Positions 23,383 to 34,839 of a stretch of 64,000 nt of DNA are shown here, one piece after another. Under the pieces are notes generated by a model that saw nothing but the letters and a program-made list of their open reading frames with translations, did no database searches and was not told the origin of the DNA. The position numbers and the translations under genes are program-made. Where the stretch lies: contig NW_004955429.1 in assembly GCF_000276665.1 (NCBI RefSeq), positions 3,478,586-3,542,585 of the forward strand, written 5' to 3'. Source of the DNA: Chinchilla lanigera. Lineage: Eukaryota; Chordata; Mammalia; Rodentia; Chinchillidae. The first letter of the stretch is position 1. Every line of letters starts with the position of its first letter.

Positions 23383-23740
23383 TATAAAGGGGGGCAGGTT
23401 TATTTTGGCTTATGGTTTCCAGAGGCTTCAGTCCATGGTCAGCTGACTCCAAAGCATGAACAGCATGGTGGAAGGGCATGACAAAGCAACGCTGCTCACA
23501 TCCTGGCAGCCAGAAAGCTAAATGAGACGGGGCTAGCTAGGGACAATAAAATACCCTTCCCAGTCATGCCCTCAAGGACCCACCTGTAACCAGCCTCTAC
23601 TTTCTTACAGCATGTGTGGCCATGAATTCATCAATGGATTAAGCCACTGAGGAGTATAGCACCCCTGTGAACTAGTAACTTGCTGAAAGCCCCATCTATG
23701 AATGTGAGACTTTGGGGAACATTTTAGATCTAAATCATAA
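23383..23740 (-). mobile_element. ERVL-MaLR LTR, partly decayed
   Basis: 'gcaggtttattttggcttat', 'tttcagtccatgg'-like text ('cttcagtccatggtcagctg') and an end at 'agatctaaatcataa' mark a reverse MaLR LTR. The left end is eroded next to the ID insertion. Confidence 0.72.
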
Positions 23741-24189
23741 CTCCTCCTATACCCTCTCAAAGGAGCACTTATCAAACCTGCAATTATTCCTCATAACTGG
23801 GTCCTCCCTGGAGCTGGCCACTCCACAGAGCTGGTCCTACCTGGCCCTGTGGTGACTCCAGACACCTGAGGGCACACTCCCTACAAGGTGTGGTGCAGCA
23901 CTTGGATGGGACACCTGCCCAACCAAGAGCTGACATGAGCTTCTAGTATAGGAGAGGGACATATCAGCCTTGATGTGAAGGATTTGCACAGAATTATTTT
24001 GTTGATAATTTTCCCACTGGGAAAAATAATTAAATGAATGTTTACTGTATTTAAGCTTAAATGACATATTTTGGGGTTAAATTATATAATGAATTAAAGA
24101 CAACTGACCAGAAAAATGTTTTATTTCTACTGCAAAAGGGGAGATACTGATTAAGGCATATTCTAGAGGTGAACTTCCTGAGTTGGACT

Positions 24190-24300
24190 CTTAGTAATTC
24201 ACTTATTTTGTGAACTTGAGCAAATTACTTAATCTGTCTGTGACTCAGGTTTTCACTTATAAAATGAGGAAATAATTGAATTCATCTTTCACATTTGACC
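24190..24300 (+). repeat. MIR SINE
   Basis: 'gtgaacttgagcaaattact', 'taatctgtctgtgactcagg' and 'cacttataaaatgaggaaat' are the MIR core. Confidence 0.75.
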
Positions 24301-24409
24301 AAAAGAGTCACTCTAAAACATAGATCTATTCCTCTGCAAGCCATAGATGTTCCTTCCTGAGCAGGTCTCAGCCTTCATCCCAACCCATGCTTTGGTCACA
24401 CCAAACTGT

Positions 24410-25370
24410 TAGGGCTTCCCAAATATTCATCCACTCACTCACTCATTCATTCAGTAATTATGTATGATAACTGTGGGGCTAGGTATTCAGTAGGTGTGGT
24501 TTAGGTTACATCAATGAACAGAATCTTGGCCCACGTTAAACACTGTTGGGAGCCGCTGAAGCTGGAAAATAATTGCACATCCAGGATGAAGACACCCTGA
24601 GAACATGGGAGCTCCTCGGAGTAAACAAACCCCTCGGAGTCAACAAGATTTGTAACTTGTTAACTGGTTGCTAGGCAGCGAGACAAAAAATTAACCAACC
24701 TCTCCAGGGTATAAATAAATGCTCTGCTGTTTTTGGGCAGTCCTCTTGCTCATCAGGCAAGAGGTAACTCCACCTGACCCCAGCTCTTGCCTCTTGTCTT
24801 TATTTTTCTCATACCCACTGCTGTTTCTCTCTAGGGTACCAGGAGAGACCAACGAGATTCCCTACAAAACATTATTCTTATAATGAAAGAAACATGCACT
24901 CTTGCAAATCAGCAAAGAAAGATACAACCCGTCAGGTGGGAAAAAGTGTTATGAAGTCAAATAAAGGACAGGAAAGAGTAGAGTCTGGTGAGGTGGGTAG
25001 CCATCTGCGATTGTATATTTTATAATGGGTTTATTGCTGAAGCCTCCTTGATACAGCTGAATTTGAGCAGAGACTGGAGCAAGTAACAGGGGACACCTGC
25101 AGATGTCTAGAACAGTCTTAGGGGCAGAGGGACAAGCAGTGCACCGTACCAAAGGACGGAAGCTCCCTACCAGGAAAAGGATGAGGAACCAGACAGCAAG
25201 GTAGCGCCTTGGGGAGGGAAGGGAAGAATAAAGATGAGTTAGAAGGCAAGAAAGCATCCAATAACTAGGGGCCTGCAGGGCCCTGGTGAGGACTTTGTAT
25301 TTATTTCTGAGTGAAATGAAAATCACAGGTGAGTTTGCAGGGAGTGGCATTCTCTGAGCTTGGTTCTAAC
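24410..25370 (-). repeat. L2 LINE, interrupted by a solo LTR
   Basis: Starts with 'ctcactcactcattcattca' and 'ggggctaggtattcagtagg'. After the LTR at 24544-24866 it resumes with 'gtgttatgaagtcaaataaa' and 'gaggactttgtatttatttc', typical of L2 3' sequence in reverse. The 133-codon minus frame at 24949-25350 lies inside it and is not a gene. Confidence 0.5.
24544..24866 (+). mobile_element. ERV class II (IAP-like) solo LTR
   Basis: A 323-base LTR that begins TGTTGGGAGCCGCTGAAG, as IAP-type betaretroviral LTRs do, and ends CCCTACA. A 6-base TSD (AAACAC left, AAACAT right) fits the class II integrase footprint. It holds a TATA-like TATAAATAAAT at about 24710-24720 that overlaps AATAAA. No internal region is present, so it is the product of LTR-LTR recombination. 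It sits inside an older L2. Confidence 0.82.
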
Positions 25371-25847
25371 AGGTGTGTGCTGCCGCTGTGTGAGAGTAGC
25401 CCAAAGCGGCAGAGACACAGGCAGAGACTGGTTAGAGGTCCTCCTGCAGCCACACCCACAGTGTTCTTTCGTGGCTGCTGGGCTCTGAGTTTCCTGAGGC
25501 TAAGTTTTGTGTTTCATTTTCTTTTTCTTCCAGCCTGCAGCACACAATCATTCATAAAGTGGGCATCCAATTAGTGCTTGCTTTCTTCTATGCAGGGCAA
25601 CTATGCCATTCTATGCCGTTCTACCTTCAAGGCCCTTTCCACCTTGTCTATTCCTATGTACCTTAGCCTTTTGAAGCAGCTCAGGCACTATCCCATTTAC
25701 AAACTAGTTCCACCTTGAAATCGGAGCCCGCAAGGAGAGATCTGGGAATTAACCTTTGCTAAAGCTCCCCAGGAAAGAGTGAAAACATTTCTCAAAACTT
25801 CTCCATCTCAGAGCTCAGAAAGGCTGCCAGGAGCTCTTCAGCACACA

Positions 25848-26250
25848 TGTTATGGTTTGTGTCTCAATGTCTCCCCAGTGCCTTATGCAGTCATAGGTGT
25901 GGCTTTTTCAGAGGTGGCTGAATCTAGAGTGTGTGATGGATTGATGGTACAATGCTAGGAGAATTGTGGGTGATTACTCAATCAGTTCACTGATTAGTTT
26001 GGCACTGCCCTGATCCCAGTAGCCTGTATAAGGGGCAGAAAGAGGCTTGGCTCGTCCTCTTGTTGCTTTGCTGCCCTCTACCTTCCATGAATTGTTTCTC
26101 CCCTGTGGTCCCTGTTGGCTGAGCCACCCTGTATTGGAGCCAGCTAATTATGGACTGCAACCTCTACAAACCGTGAGCTAAATAAACTTTTTCTCCTTTA
26201 ACTTTGGGTGTTGGGTATTTTGTCTCAGCAACAAGAAAATAACTAAGACA
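25848..26250 (+). mobile_element. ERVL-MaLR solo LTR
   Basis: Starts TGTTATGGTTTGTGTCTC and ends 'aaaataactaagaca'. It contains 'ccgtgagctaaataaacttt' (polyadenylation signal) and 'ttttgtctcagcaacaagaa'. The flanks 'acaca' and 'acacg' give a 5-base TSD with one mismatch. Confidence 0.88.
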
Positions 26251-26629
26251 ACACGTGTGGGCTCTTTCTCCTGGAAAGGAAAACACTTACTCTGCCAAGG
26301 GTTTTCATTTAACTTTGGCTCTTTGCCAGACTCTGTTAATGTCAGGGGAATGGTGAGCAAGTCAAGTTCATACCTCACACCTCCCATGTGGAAACTCATT
26401 AAGATTAAAAATGTGAGCTAGGAAAAAATGTTTGGGTAAAGCAACAGAATTAAAGCAGGTGAATATATCCATTCTTCACTTCTGTCCCTTGACCCAGAAT
26501 CTATGGAGTGTGGCTTAGTTTCCCTTGAATCTTGCAGACCACTGACTTGGCATAATTTAAGCAGATGTTTATTGCTTCTGAAAATGTAAAGTGTGTTTCT
26601 GGAACACCCCGCGTAGAACTTGAAACTTT

Positions 26630-26790
26630 GCAGGTGTTTCTCCAAGTGAGGCTTGAGGACCACCTGCATCAATACCACCAGAAACTTCACAAATGCTGGT
26701 GCCTGGGCCCTGCCCACATGAAGAAATAAAAACCTCTGAGTGAAGTCTGAGCATGTGCATTTTAATCAGCTTTGACTTACTCATGGAGCC
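26630..26790. mobile_element. MER5A-like hAT-Charlie MITE fragment
   Basis: 'aggcttgaggaccacctgca', 'gctggtgcctgggccctgcc' and 'gcatgtgcattttaatcagc' follow the order of MER5A, a short non-autonomous DNA transposon of the hAT-Charlie group. Confidence 0.65.
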
Positions 26791-29600
26791 CCAAGGTGTT
26801 TCTCACAGAGAAATCCCTTCTCAATTAATTGCCTTTACTTCTAATTCTGCAGGATGGAGGTGTCTGGAGATCATCTGTCTTCCTGAAATACCAGGAAAAT
26901 TGAGCACAACAATGGCTCTTGCTCTGAAACCCACCACTGCAGGTGGCAGCCCAGACAGGGACTCATAGCAATTAATGCCCGAAACGAGGCTCCACCTGTC
27001 CCCATAATTTGCCATTTTCATAGTCAATAGTCTTTTGTTCCAGAGTGTTACTGTTTCACAGAAGACCCAGGATCTGTGGAACATGACTTAGTTTCACTCA
27101 GGGAGACCTGGGAAGGCTTCAACGATCAATTCAGCCAAAGCAGCAGGAGCAAATAACATGACTTTAGAAAGCTCAACTTGATATGGTGTAGAAAACAATT
27201 TAGTGAAGAGATTCAACACCACAGAGCCAGTCCTTCCACAGCCAGGCAGATGTTAGAAATTGCACAGCTAAGATTCTCTTTTCCCTGAGGAAATCCCTGA
27301 GTGTCCCGTGAACCTGCCCTGCTCTGAAGCAACAATGAGAAGCAGCAGAACTCATGAAAGGAATTAGGAGTCACAGCCACCTGCTTCCACCTGTTTCCAA
27401 CTGCTCCCACCTGCCAAGCCAGGTGGAAGACAGGACCCAGGCTAGGTGTTAAGGAAATGAAAGAGGAATTTCTTGACATATACACCACAAGTGAATTCAC
27501 AGGACTGAGGTTCAGAGATGTCAGAATGTAGTCCACAGATTGGCTGTGCAATGTGCTCCCTGGGATACCAGTGGCTTGCTTAGAGTGGGTAGTGAGAACT
27601 GCGAAACAGAGCATCGACATGGGCACTGCCAACTGCTCACCTGCGGTCACCTCCAGGGGCTGGAGTAACAGCCATGAAAATGACACAGAGTCCCTGGAAA
27701 ATTATAAGTGCAAGTGTGATGTTTTAACTGTTCTGAATTCCAGGCCCTGTGTAGGCACTTTGTGTATGCTTGCTGATCTGACTGCTACAGCAACTGCCAA
27801 TGAGATCGAGCTCCCTTCTCAGCCAGCCAGCTGCTGTCTGTTTTTCACGGACTGTGTGTCAGGATCTGTCCTGTGATAGACAGAGCCTCACAGTGTCTGG
27901 TGCCAAGACTTGATTTGAAACCAAATGGAAAAGAACCAAACGGTTGGTCAAAATCCAGGTGTTGCTGGAGTTACATTGGTATCACCTTTATCATCAGAGG
28001 GAAGGCAACTTGAGATCATAAAAAGGTCACATGTTGGATCGGAAAGCATGGTCAGTCTATAAAAATTAATCCAATTTAAGTAGTAGTGTGTAATTTAAGT
28101 ACACTTTTAAAATTTAGCCACAGAAGGTATAAAGAGTGTGCAGGGACAGACTAGTGCAATCTTTATTGGTAATTATATTACTATACATCATTCTTTAACC
28201 TGAAATGCATCAAGGGACAGATGTCTGTCAAACTCAATGATTGACATACTACTCTTTAAAATAGCCACACTGAGTGCCTGTTTGCTTAATTACCTAATTA
28301 TTTTTTTTCATTGTATCATAAATGAAAATGATAATGACTTCAGAGTTAGTTTTGAAAATATTTACACAGTGCTGCTGCCTTGTTATGGTGGTGATGTTTA
28401 TTGTTAACCCATATTCATCTGTAGGCAAACATAATCACCCGTTATTATGCAGATATCAAGGTCCAGAACCACGTTATCAGCAGTGAATTTATTCCAAATG
28501 CAGTATTAGGAATGCCCACACAAGCTCAAACAGAAAATTTTAAAACAGCAATTTCATCATGAATCGTAGCATTTGTATTAACAGAATTGCAAAAAGCAAA
28601 ATAAGCTCTCAAAAAAACCCCAATTTCTTCATAAATCAAAGCCTTTATATTAACAGTTAACAAAAATAAAATTGTGAAAAAATAAAGTCTGACCCTGTAG
28701 GGCTCCTCTTTCATCAGACCAGTCACCTGATTGCAAGTTTGTTCCTTCTTTTATTTTCCAGGAGTTGCCAGTGAAAGCAGCAGAGTTGGCCTTGGACACA
28801 TGAAAAAAGGAAGCAACCTGAGAGAGCAAAGTGAGAATGTGACCTGAACACAGGATGTCTGCAGCCAAACCAGAAAGCCAGACAGTCCTAATCATAGAAA
28901 TAATCAAGGTGAATCAGGGAACATGCAAATGATGACACATAGCAGCACTTCAGGGTGAGAAGATATTTTCATATGAAATTCATTTTCCAAACCCAAAGAA
29001 TATAAATTTCCCTTTAAAGAAAAGTTATCAAAGTCTAGAATAAATCCAGATTTAAAGAGCTGCTTCCTCCCGTAAGGACATAACTAGTGGTAACAATGTC
29101 TTTCTCAGTTCTCTTTCCTCTGTAGCATATTCAAAATAAAAAGCAACAAAGCAGTAAAAGTAGATAAAAAAGTAAGTAAAAAGAAATAAAAATAAGTAAA
29201 ATAAGTGAAAAAGATAAAAAAGTAAGATAAGTAAAAAGAAATAAAATGAAACATTTGATGAGCATAATAAAAAATTAAAAGGAAAGAACACAAAATGTTA
29301 TATAGGTGAAATGGCAACTCTTAACTTCATGTAAATGACGATTATGTATAGGGGGATTAACATAAGGGTTTTTTAATAGTTAAGAAGAAAGTACCAAAAG
29401 TAAATATGTGATGGGTAAGCTAGAGTTAAAATGAGAGAAGACATTTGGAAGTGGCTTACATTCAAGAAATAAACCAAGAGCAAAAATGACATTGACCATG
29501 GCTTGACAATTGTAAATGAAAAATAAATCCAAGGAAGCATTTTGGTCTGTTTCCCTTCTTTGTTAAGTAGTTGTGCTCTTTTTGAAAATCAGTTTACTGT
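26790..29600. other. Mostly unique sequence
   Basis: A diverged reverse MIR may lie at 27700-27800 ('ccaggccctgtgtaggcact'), and an A-rich low-complexity stretch lies at about 29140-29285. A 157-codon minus frame (27213-27686) overlaps a 107-codon plus frame. Neither has recognisable domains or splice context, and I do not call a gene. Confidence 0.4.
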
Positions 29601-29610
29601 GCTCATTGTT

Positions 29611-29740
29611 TTAGTAAGCTCTCTGTCACTGTGACATAGACCTAGAGAAGCCACGCAGAAGAGGAAGCTTTCTTTGGGATTTCAGAGGTTTTACTTTGTG
29701 GTCAGCTGACTCCACCGAGGATAGGCCTGTGGCAAGGCAG
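29611..29740 (-). mobile_element. Partial ERVL-MaLR LTR
   Basis: 'ctctctgtcactgtgacata' followed by 'tttactttgtggtcagctga' matches the reversed MaLR 3' end. Its remaining part is not recognisable. Confidence 0.5.
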
Positions 29741-29879
29741 AAGCATCAGCAACTGTACAAGGTGTCTGCAGACCTGCTCTATATCCAGCAATGTGGCTTC
29801 TCCTTGCTGTCTTGCTGGAGAAATTAAACAAAATAAAGAATCCTATTACTTGGCAGTGCAGTGTCACCAGGTAAGTCAG

Positions 29880-31410
29880 CACCTTCATTTGAGTCCTGTT
29901 TTATATATATTTGAACACAAGTAAGAGTTTGTGAATATAAAAAGTGGCACACAGTGAACTGCATAGAGTTTGAGGTCAAAATAAGAGTGGTAGATGTCTT
30001 ACATAGTTAAAACAGAAGTGACCTTCTAGGATAACTTTGTGAATTGATCTAAAAACTCAGTTTTGTCACTCAGGAAAATGGTTAGTTCAGTAACTTGAGC
30101 CAAAGGGGCAAACTAAAGTTTTAAAAATCATAAAAAAAAGCTATCAATGAAATTGAGAAGCCAATAGTTCTGCATTAGGTCAGTCTGAAATATCTAAGTG
30201 CTATATAGTCCTCAGATTTCCATAGTGTAAAGGTACCTCCTTCTTGTATTTCTTGGATTTCCAAGTATCAGACTTGTTTCATGTCTTGTACATGTCATAT
30301 AGGAATAGCTGTCACTGCAATGTCTGGTCTCCCACAGTTTCATGCCATACTAGGAAAACTCTTAAATCCTAGCTAGGCTTTTGATTCCACTTTAGAAAAA
30401 GATTATTAGAACTTGTGGTGCTAAAATTTATGGTCATGGTCAAAGAATTGTCTCAATTATTTTCTAAAGTAGAATCTCTAGTTTTGTAGTTATTAATAAC
30501 AGTGAGATGTTTCAATACCAAGATCAAGGAATGGCATGTCTCAGCAGCTAGGTAAAGTGTCCATCCACTGCCCATGTGACATGGATTGCCCTTTGTATGG
30601 CTAGTGATGTCATAGCTTGCCTGGGAGTTCCTGAAGATTGGAGTTTCTTCATGGAGGCAGAATCTATCACTCATGAGGTGACCATAGCACATGGTAATGT
30701 ACAGACTTTTAAAGATACAGACTTTTAAAGACACAGACTTTTAAAGATAACAACTTTTCTGTGAACACAAAAAAAACCTAAATAGATAATTCACGTGAAA
30801 GGATAAAAAAGATTTAAACAGGATAAAAATTACTGTACTTTCATCACAGAAGGCAAACTCATTCTTCTCTCATCAAATCGTAATCGTGTACCATAGTTTA
30901 ATTTACAAAGTAAAAATTAGTAAGAAGCTAAATACTTGACAGTGGAAGAATAAACAAATGGTAAAATGTTTTCAGGTGAAAATAAAAGGCAAATGATAGT
31001 AAATCATATAGTGAAAACCACACCATCATTCAAACATGCCTTTATTAATATTTATGATTGTTGGCAAATATTATCTACATAATTCTAGATAATTCTAGAA
31101 GAAAATTCAGGTCACAAAAGAGTGTACCTGGCTAATGAAAATGATTTCTGATTGTTTCGTTTTGTTCTGTTTTTGTTTTAATATACACATATGTACTTAT
31201 ACATGTGCACATGTAGAAAAAACTGGGCCAAAATGTAGCATAAGATCAGTAGTAGTTGTCTCTGATTGGTGAGATTATAATTTTGAATTTCTGACTACTT
31301 GTAATACTTTTTCAATATCAGTTTACAATACCATCTTTTTATAACTAGGAATAATAAATATTATTAAAATGACCTAGTGCCTAAGTCTTTGACAATAACG
31401 AGGACAATAA
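29880..31410. other. AT-rich sequence with a short minisatellite
   Basis: At 30701-30748 a 16-base unit, ACAGACTTTTAAAGAT, occurs three times in tandem (middle copy ends in C). The rest is unassigned. Confidence 0.6.
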
Positions 31411-31414
31411 TAAA

Positions 31415-31516
31415 GAGCTGGGGATGTAGCTCAGCAGCATGGCATGGTGCCTGCCTGTCAAGCATGAGGTCCTGGGTTTGATTCCTGGTTCCAAATAAAA
31501 TAAAATAAAATAAAAT
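31415..31516 (+). mobile_element. ID-type SINE
   Basis: Body GAGCTGGGGATGTAGCTCAG through 'gggtttgattcctggttcc', with an AAAAT-repeat tail. The presumed equivalent copy before 32838 falls in the assembly gap. Confidence 0.88.
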
Positions 31517-31589
31517 TGCTGTTAATAATGAATAGTATCCTCTGCCCCAGCTCTGCCTTGGGTGCTTTATTGTCATTGTTCCACACCTA

Positions 31590-31745
31590 CATTTCTTTTT
31601 TTTAATTTTTACTTCTTGATACTGAGGAGCTAACCCAAGGCATTTGCACTGAGTGAAAGCCCCAGTCCTTTTCGTTTATTTTGGAACAAGGTCTTGCTAA
31701 ATTGCCCAGGGTGAGCTCAAACTTCCTGCCTCCAACTCTCTTGGT
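31590..31745 (-). mobile_element. Composite B1+ID SINE, reversed
   Basis: Reads ID-like reverse text ('cttgatactgaggagctaac') then B1-like reverse text ('aacaaggtcttgctaaattg'). The counterpart in copy 2 is at about 32938-33110. Confidence 0.65.
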
Positions 31746-31923
31746 TGGGGCAATTTGGGACTCTTTCTACATTTTTTTAAACATTTATTAGTACATGTTC
31801 ACAGTGCATAATGATTACACTCACAGTAGGAGATTAGTACATGTACATAACACAGTTTACTCTTCATACATTTTAAAGATGAAGAGAAGGTGGTAAATTT
31901 TTCAACCAGGTTACTAGCTAAGA

Positions 31924-32020
31924 GGGCTGGGGCTATAGCTCAGTGGCACAAGTGCCTGCATAGCAATTGCAAAGTCCTGAGTTTGATTCCTGGTACCAAA
32001 AAAAAAAAAAAAAAAAAAAA
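31924..32020 (+). mobile_element. ID-type SINE (duplication copy 1)
   Basis: GGGCTGGGGCTATAGCTCAG through 'gtttgattcctggtacc' plus a poly(A) of about 22. The TSD is ACTAGCTAAG (31913) and ACTAGGTAAG (32042). Copy 2 carries the same insertion, so the SINE predates the duplication. Confidence 0.9.
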
Positions 32021-32268
32021 CCAAACAGCAAAAAACAAGAAACTAGGTAAGTGTTTGGGGATTATGCTGGCTGAGGCTATAAAATTTAACTGTAGTAAAT
32101 TTAAATATTAACATGTAGAATGATAAAGCTATAATAAATATATCAGGCGTAATGGTCAATACATTATGTCAGTTTGAGAAGTTTAGAAGCTTAGCTAAGT
32201 AACTCAGCAGTTCCACATCCTAGGTGGAGAAGACATGTCCTGGGGCAACTGCTTATGCTCCAGGATAT

Positions 32269-32659
32269 TGTAATGGTTGATCCATTGTATCAACTTGAGA
32301 AGTTTAGAAGTTTAACTAAGTGACTCAGCAGGGAGCCAGGGTCCTTACTTTGTAAACATCCAGAGCCTCTACAAGAGGAGGGTATGGAGATGGTGTGGGT
32401 GTAAAGGACCCACCCTACTGCAGGTAACCTGCATACAATATAAGAGAGGAAAAGAGGCTTGATTTCCCCTTTTTGCCCTTGCTGCTTTTGCTGTCTTCTG
32501 TCACCTTGAACTGTTGTCCTTCTGCTATGCCACCCTGCCTTGGAGCCAGCTGATTATGGGCTGAAACTTCCACAAACTGTGAGCTAAATAAACCTTTCCT
32601 TCTTTAATTTGGGGTGTCAGGTATTTTATCTCAGCCAGGAGAGAAAAGTAACCAATACA
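32269..32659 (+). mobile_element. MaLR-type LTR (duplication copy 1)
   Basis: Starts TGTAATGGTTGATCC and ends 'gtaaccaatACA'. It contains 'tgtgagctaaataaaccttt'. About 120 bases upstream (from 32154) a second, partial copy of the same LTR 5' end occurs ('taatggtcaatacatta', 'gagaagtttagaagctta'). Confidence 0.82.
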
Positions 32660-32737
32660 GTGCATTAGTCTTTCCCATCCCCTCTCAACCACAGTTCCTG
32701 AGAGGATCATGAAGAATGGTGTTTTTGCAACAGTTAG

Positions 32738-32837
32738 NNNNNNNNNNNNNNNNNNNNNNNNNNNNNNNNNNNNNNNNNNNNNNNNNNNNNNNNNNNNNNN
32801 NNNNNNNNNNNNNNNNNNNNNNNNNNNNNNNNNNNNN
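32738..32837. other. Assembly gap, 100 N
   Basis: Exactly 100 N, the usual placeholder for a gap of unknown size. It lies precisely at the junction between the two duplicated copies. Two open frames that cross it on the minus strand are artefacts. Confidence 1.
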
Positions 32838-32937
32838 TCCAAATAAAATAAAGTAAAATAAAATCACTGTTAGTAGTGAATAGTATCTTCTGCCCTAGCT
32901 CTGTCTTGGGTGCTTTACTGTCAGTGTTCCACTTTTC

Positions 32938-33110
32938 ATTCTTTTTTTTTTTTTTTTTTTTAGTTTATATTTTGATACTGGGGATTGAACCGAAGGCATT
33001 TGCACTGAGTTAAAGCACCAGTCCTTTTTTAATTTATTTTGGGACAAGGTCTTGCTAAATTGCCCAGGGTGAGCTCAAACTTCCCGCCTCCAACTCTCTT
33101 GGAATTTGGT
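32938..33110 (-). mobile_element. Composite B1+ID SINE, reversed (copy 2)
   Basis: Poly(T) of about 20, then 'tttgatactggggattgaac' and 'gacaaggtcttgctaaattg'. This is the same element as at 31590 but less decayed at the ID end. Confidence 0.68.
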
Positions 33111-33274
33111 ACTCTTTCTACATTTTTTAAAACATTTATTAGTACATGTTTGCAGTGCATAATGGTTACATTCACAGTAGGAGATTAGTACATGTACATA
33201 ACACAGTTTGCTCTTTATACATTTTAAAGATGAAGAGAAGGTGGTAAATTTTTCAACCAAGATACTAGGTAAGA

Positions 33275-33350
33275 GGGCTGGAGCTGTAGTTCAGTGGCAC
33301 AAGCACCTGCCTAGCAAGTGCAAAATCCTGAGTTTGATTTGGTACCAAAA
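33275..33350 (+). mobile_element. ID-type SINE (duplication copy 2)
   Basis: GGGCTGGAGCTGTAGTTCAG through 'gagtttgatttggtacc', equivalent to the element at 31924. Left TSD ACTAGGTAAG at 33264. Confidence 0.88.
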
Positions 33351-33601
33351 AAGAAACAAAAAACAAACAAGAAACTACCTAACTGTTTGGGGATTATGCT
33401 GGTTGAGGCTATGAAATTTAACTGTAGTAAATTTAAATATTAACATGTAGAATGATAAAGCTATAATAAATATATCAGGTGTAATGGTCAATATATTATG
33501 TCAGTTTGAGAAGTTTAGAAGCTTAGCTAAGTAACTCAGCAGTTCTACATCCTAGGGTGGAGAGGACATGTCCTGGGGCAACCGCTTATGCTCCAGGATA
33601 T

Positions 33602-33980
33602 TGTAATGGTTGATCCATTGTATCAACTTGAGAAGTTTAGAAGTTTAACTAAGTGACTCAGCAGGGGGCCAGGGTCCTTACTTTGTAAACATCCAGAGGA
33701 GGGTATGAGATGGTGTGGGTATAAAGGACCCATCCTACTGCAGGTAACCTGCATACAATATAAGAGAGGAAAAGAGGCTTGATCTTCCCCTTTTTGCCCT
33801 TGCTGCTTTTGCTGTCTTCTGTCACCTTGAACTGTTGTCCCTCTGCTATGCCACCCTGCCTTGGAGCCAGCTGATTATGGGCTGAAACTTCCACAAACTT
33901 TGAGCTAAATAAACCTTTCCTTCCTTAATTTGGGGTGTCAGGTATTTTATCTCAGCCAGGAGACAAAAGTAACCAATACA
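33602..33980 (+). mobile_element. MaLR-type LTR (duplication copy 2)
   Basis: Starts TGTAATGGTTGATCC and ends 'gtaaccaatACA', at about 97 percent identity to 32269-32659 outside one 12-base deletion. The 177-codon minus-strand frame at 33846-34379 starts outside this LTR, runs into it, and has no recognisable domain. Confidence 0.82.
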
Positions 33981-34459
33981 GTGCATTAGTCTTTCCCATC
34001 CCCTCTCAACCACAGTTCCTGAGAGGATCATGAAGAATGGTGTTTTTGCAACAGTTAGGTACCTATAGTTGTGATGATGAACTCCTCCAGAGAATGGGTA
34101 ATTCCCCGAGTTCCTTCTCAGATTTCCCCAGCTCTGGACTGTTGGCATCCATAAGATACGAATTGTGATTGCCTGAGTAAGCATGAGGTGACAAGCAAAA
34201 CATAACTTTCTAGAAATGTCAACTTGCAAGAAATAGTCATTCACTCCAAATGTTGAGTGTCTACGTAAAGTTCCAGTTCTTAGTGATAACCAACAGAGGG
34301 AGGGAGTTCCTGCTAGTGGTTTGCAGTGGTGGAATGTGACATAGTGGCTTTCAAGAGCTGAGTGCGATATTTTCAGCAACTGTAGTGGCCAGAGGCAAGG
34401 ATGTGAGTAGTTCAGGGAACACTGAACCTCAGACCGGAGAACTGATGGTTAAACATTTA

Positions 34460-34620
34460 TCAACACTTGAGTGGTTGCTGTCCTCATGAGACTTAGCCTC
34501 TTAAGGGGAAGTTTCTTAAAACATAATTACAAAGGTGATGTGTACTAGGAAAGGGAAGTCCAAGGTATCATATGAAGGGAGATGAGGAATCTAGTTTAAC
34601 CTCAGGGTAGCTGGAAGTAA
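34460..34620 (-). repeat. Possible L2 fragment
   Basis: 'ttgctgtcctcatgagactt', 'acataattacaaaggtgatg' and 'aggaaagggaag' follow L2 reverse order. Diverged. Confidence 0.35.
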
Positions 34621-34839
34621 AAGTCAATTACATTTCTTCTTAGAATGTTCTCAGCATTGATCTTTATCCCATTTTTGAACTCCATTTTCTCTCTTATAGC
34701 TATAGTAATACATTTAAATATCTTTTATAAATATAAAATACTTCATTCTTTATCTTGTAAAATAATATATATCTTATATGCAAGAAATGCATGCTGTAAA
34801 AGGTGCAGTATTAAAAGACCTGCACTCAAAGTATACCTA

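Larger units (their letters stand above)
31490..32737 (+). repeat. Direct duplication, copy 1
   Basis: 1,248 bases that match 32838-34058 in the same order and orientation: composite SINE, ID SINE, partial LTR start, full MaLR-type LTR and 78 following bases. Identity by eye is about 93 to 97 percent depending on the section. The copy ends exactly at the assembly gap. Confidence 0.9.
32838..34058 (+). repeat. Direct duplication, copy 2
   Basis: 1,221 bases homologous to 31490-32737. Differences include a 12-base deletion in the LTR (around 33697), a shorter A tail on the ID element, and scattered substitutions. Sequence continues beyond the homology at 34059. Confidence 0.9.

Noticed and set aside
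27213..27686. 157-codon minus-strand open frame
   Set aside because: It overlaps a 107-codon frame on the other strand, has no recognisable domain and no exon signals. Expected by chance in 64 kb.
32525..32867. Two minus-strand frames running through X residues
   Set aside because: They cross the 100-N assembly gap, so continuity is unknown.
33846..34379. 177-codon minus-strand open frame, the longest in the window
   Set aside because: It runs into the MaLR-type LTR and partly repeats in duplication copy 1. No domain, start context or splice signal supports a gene.
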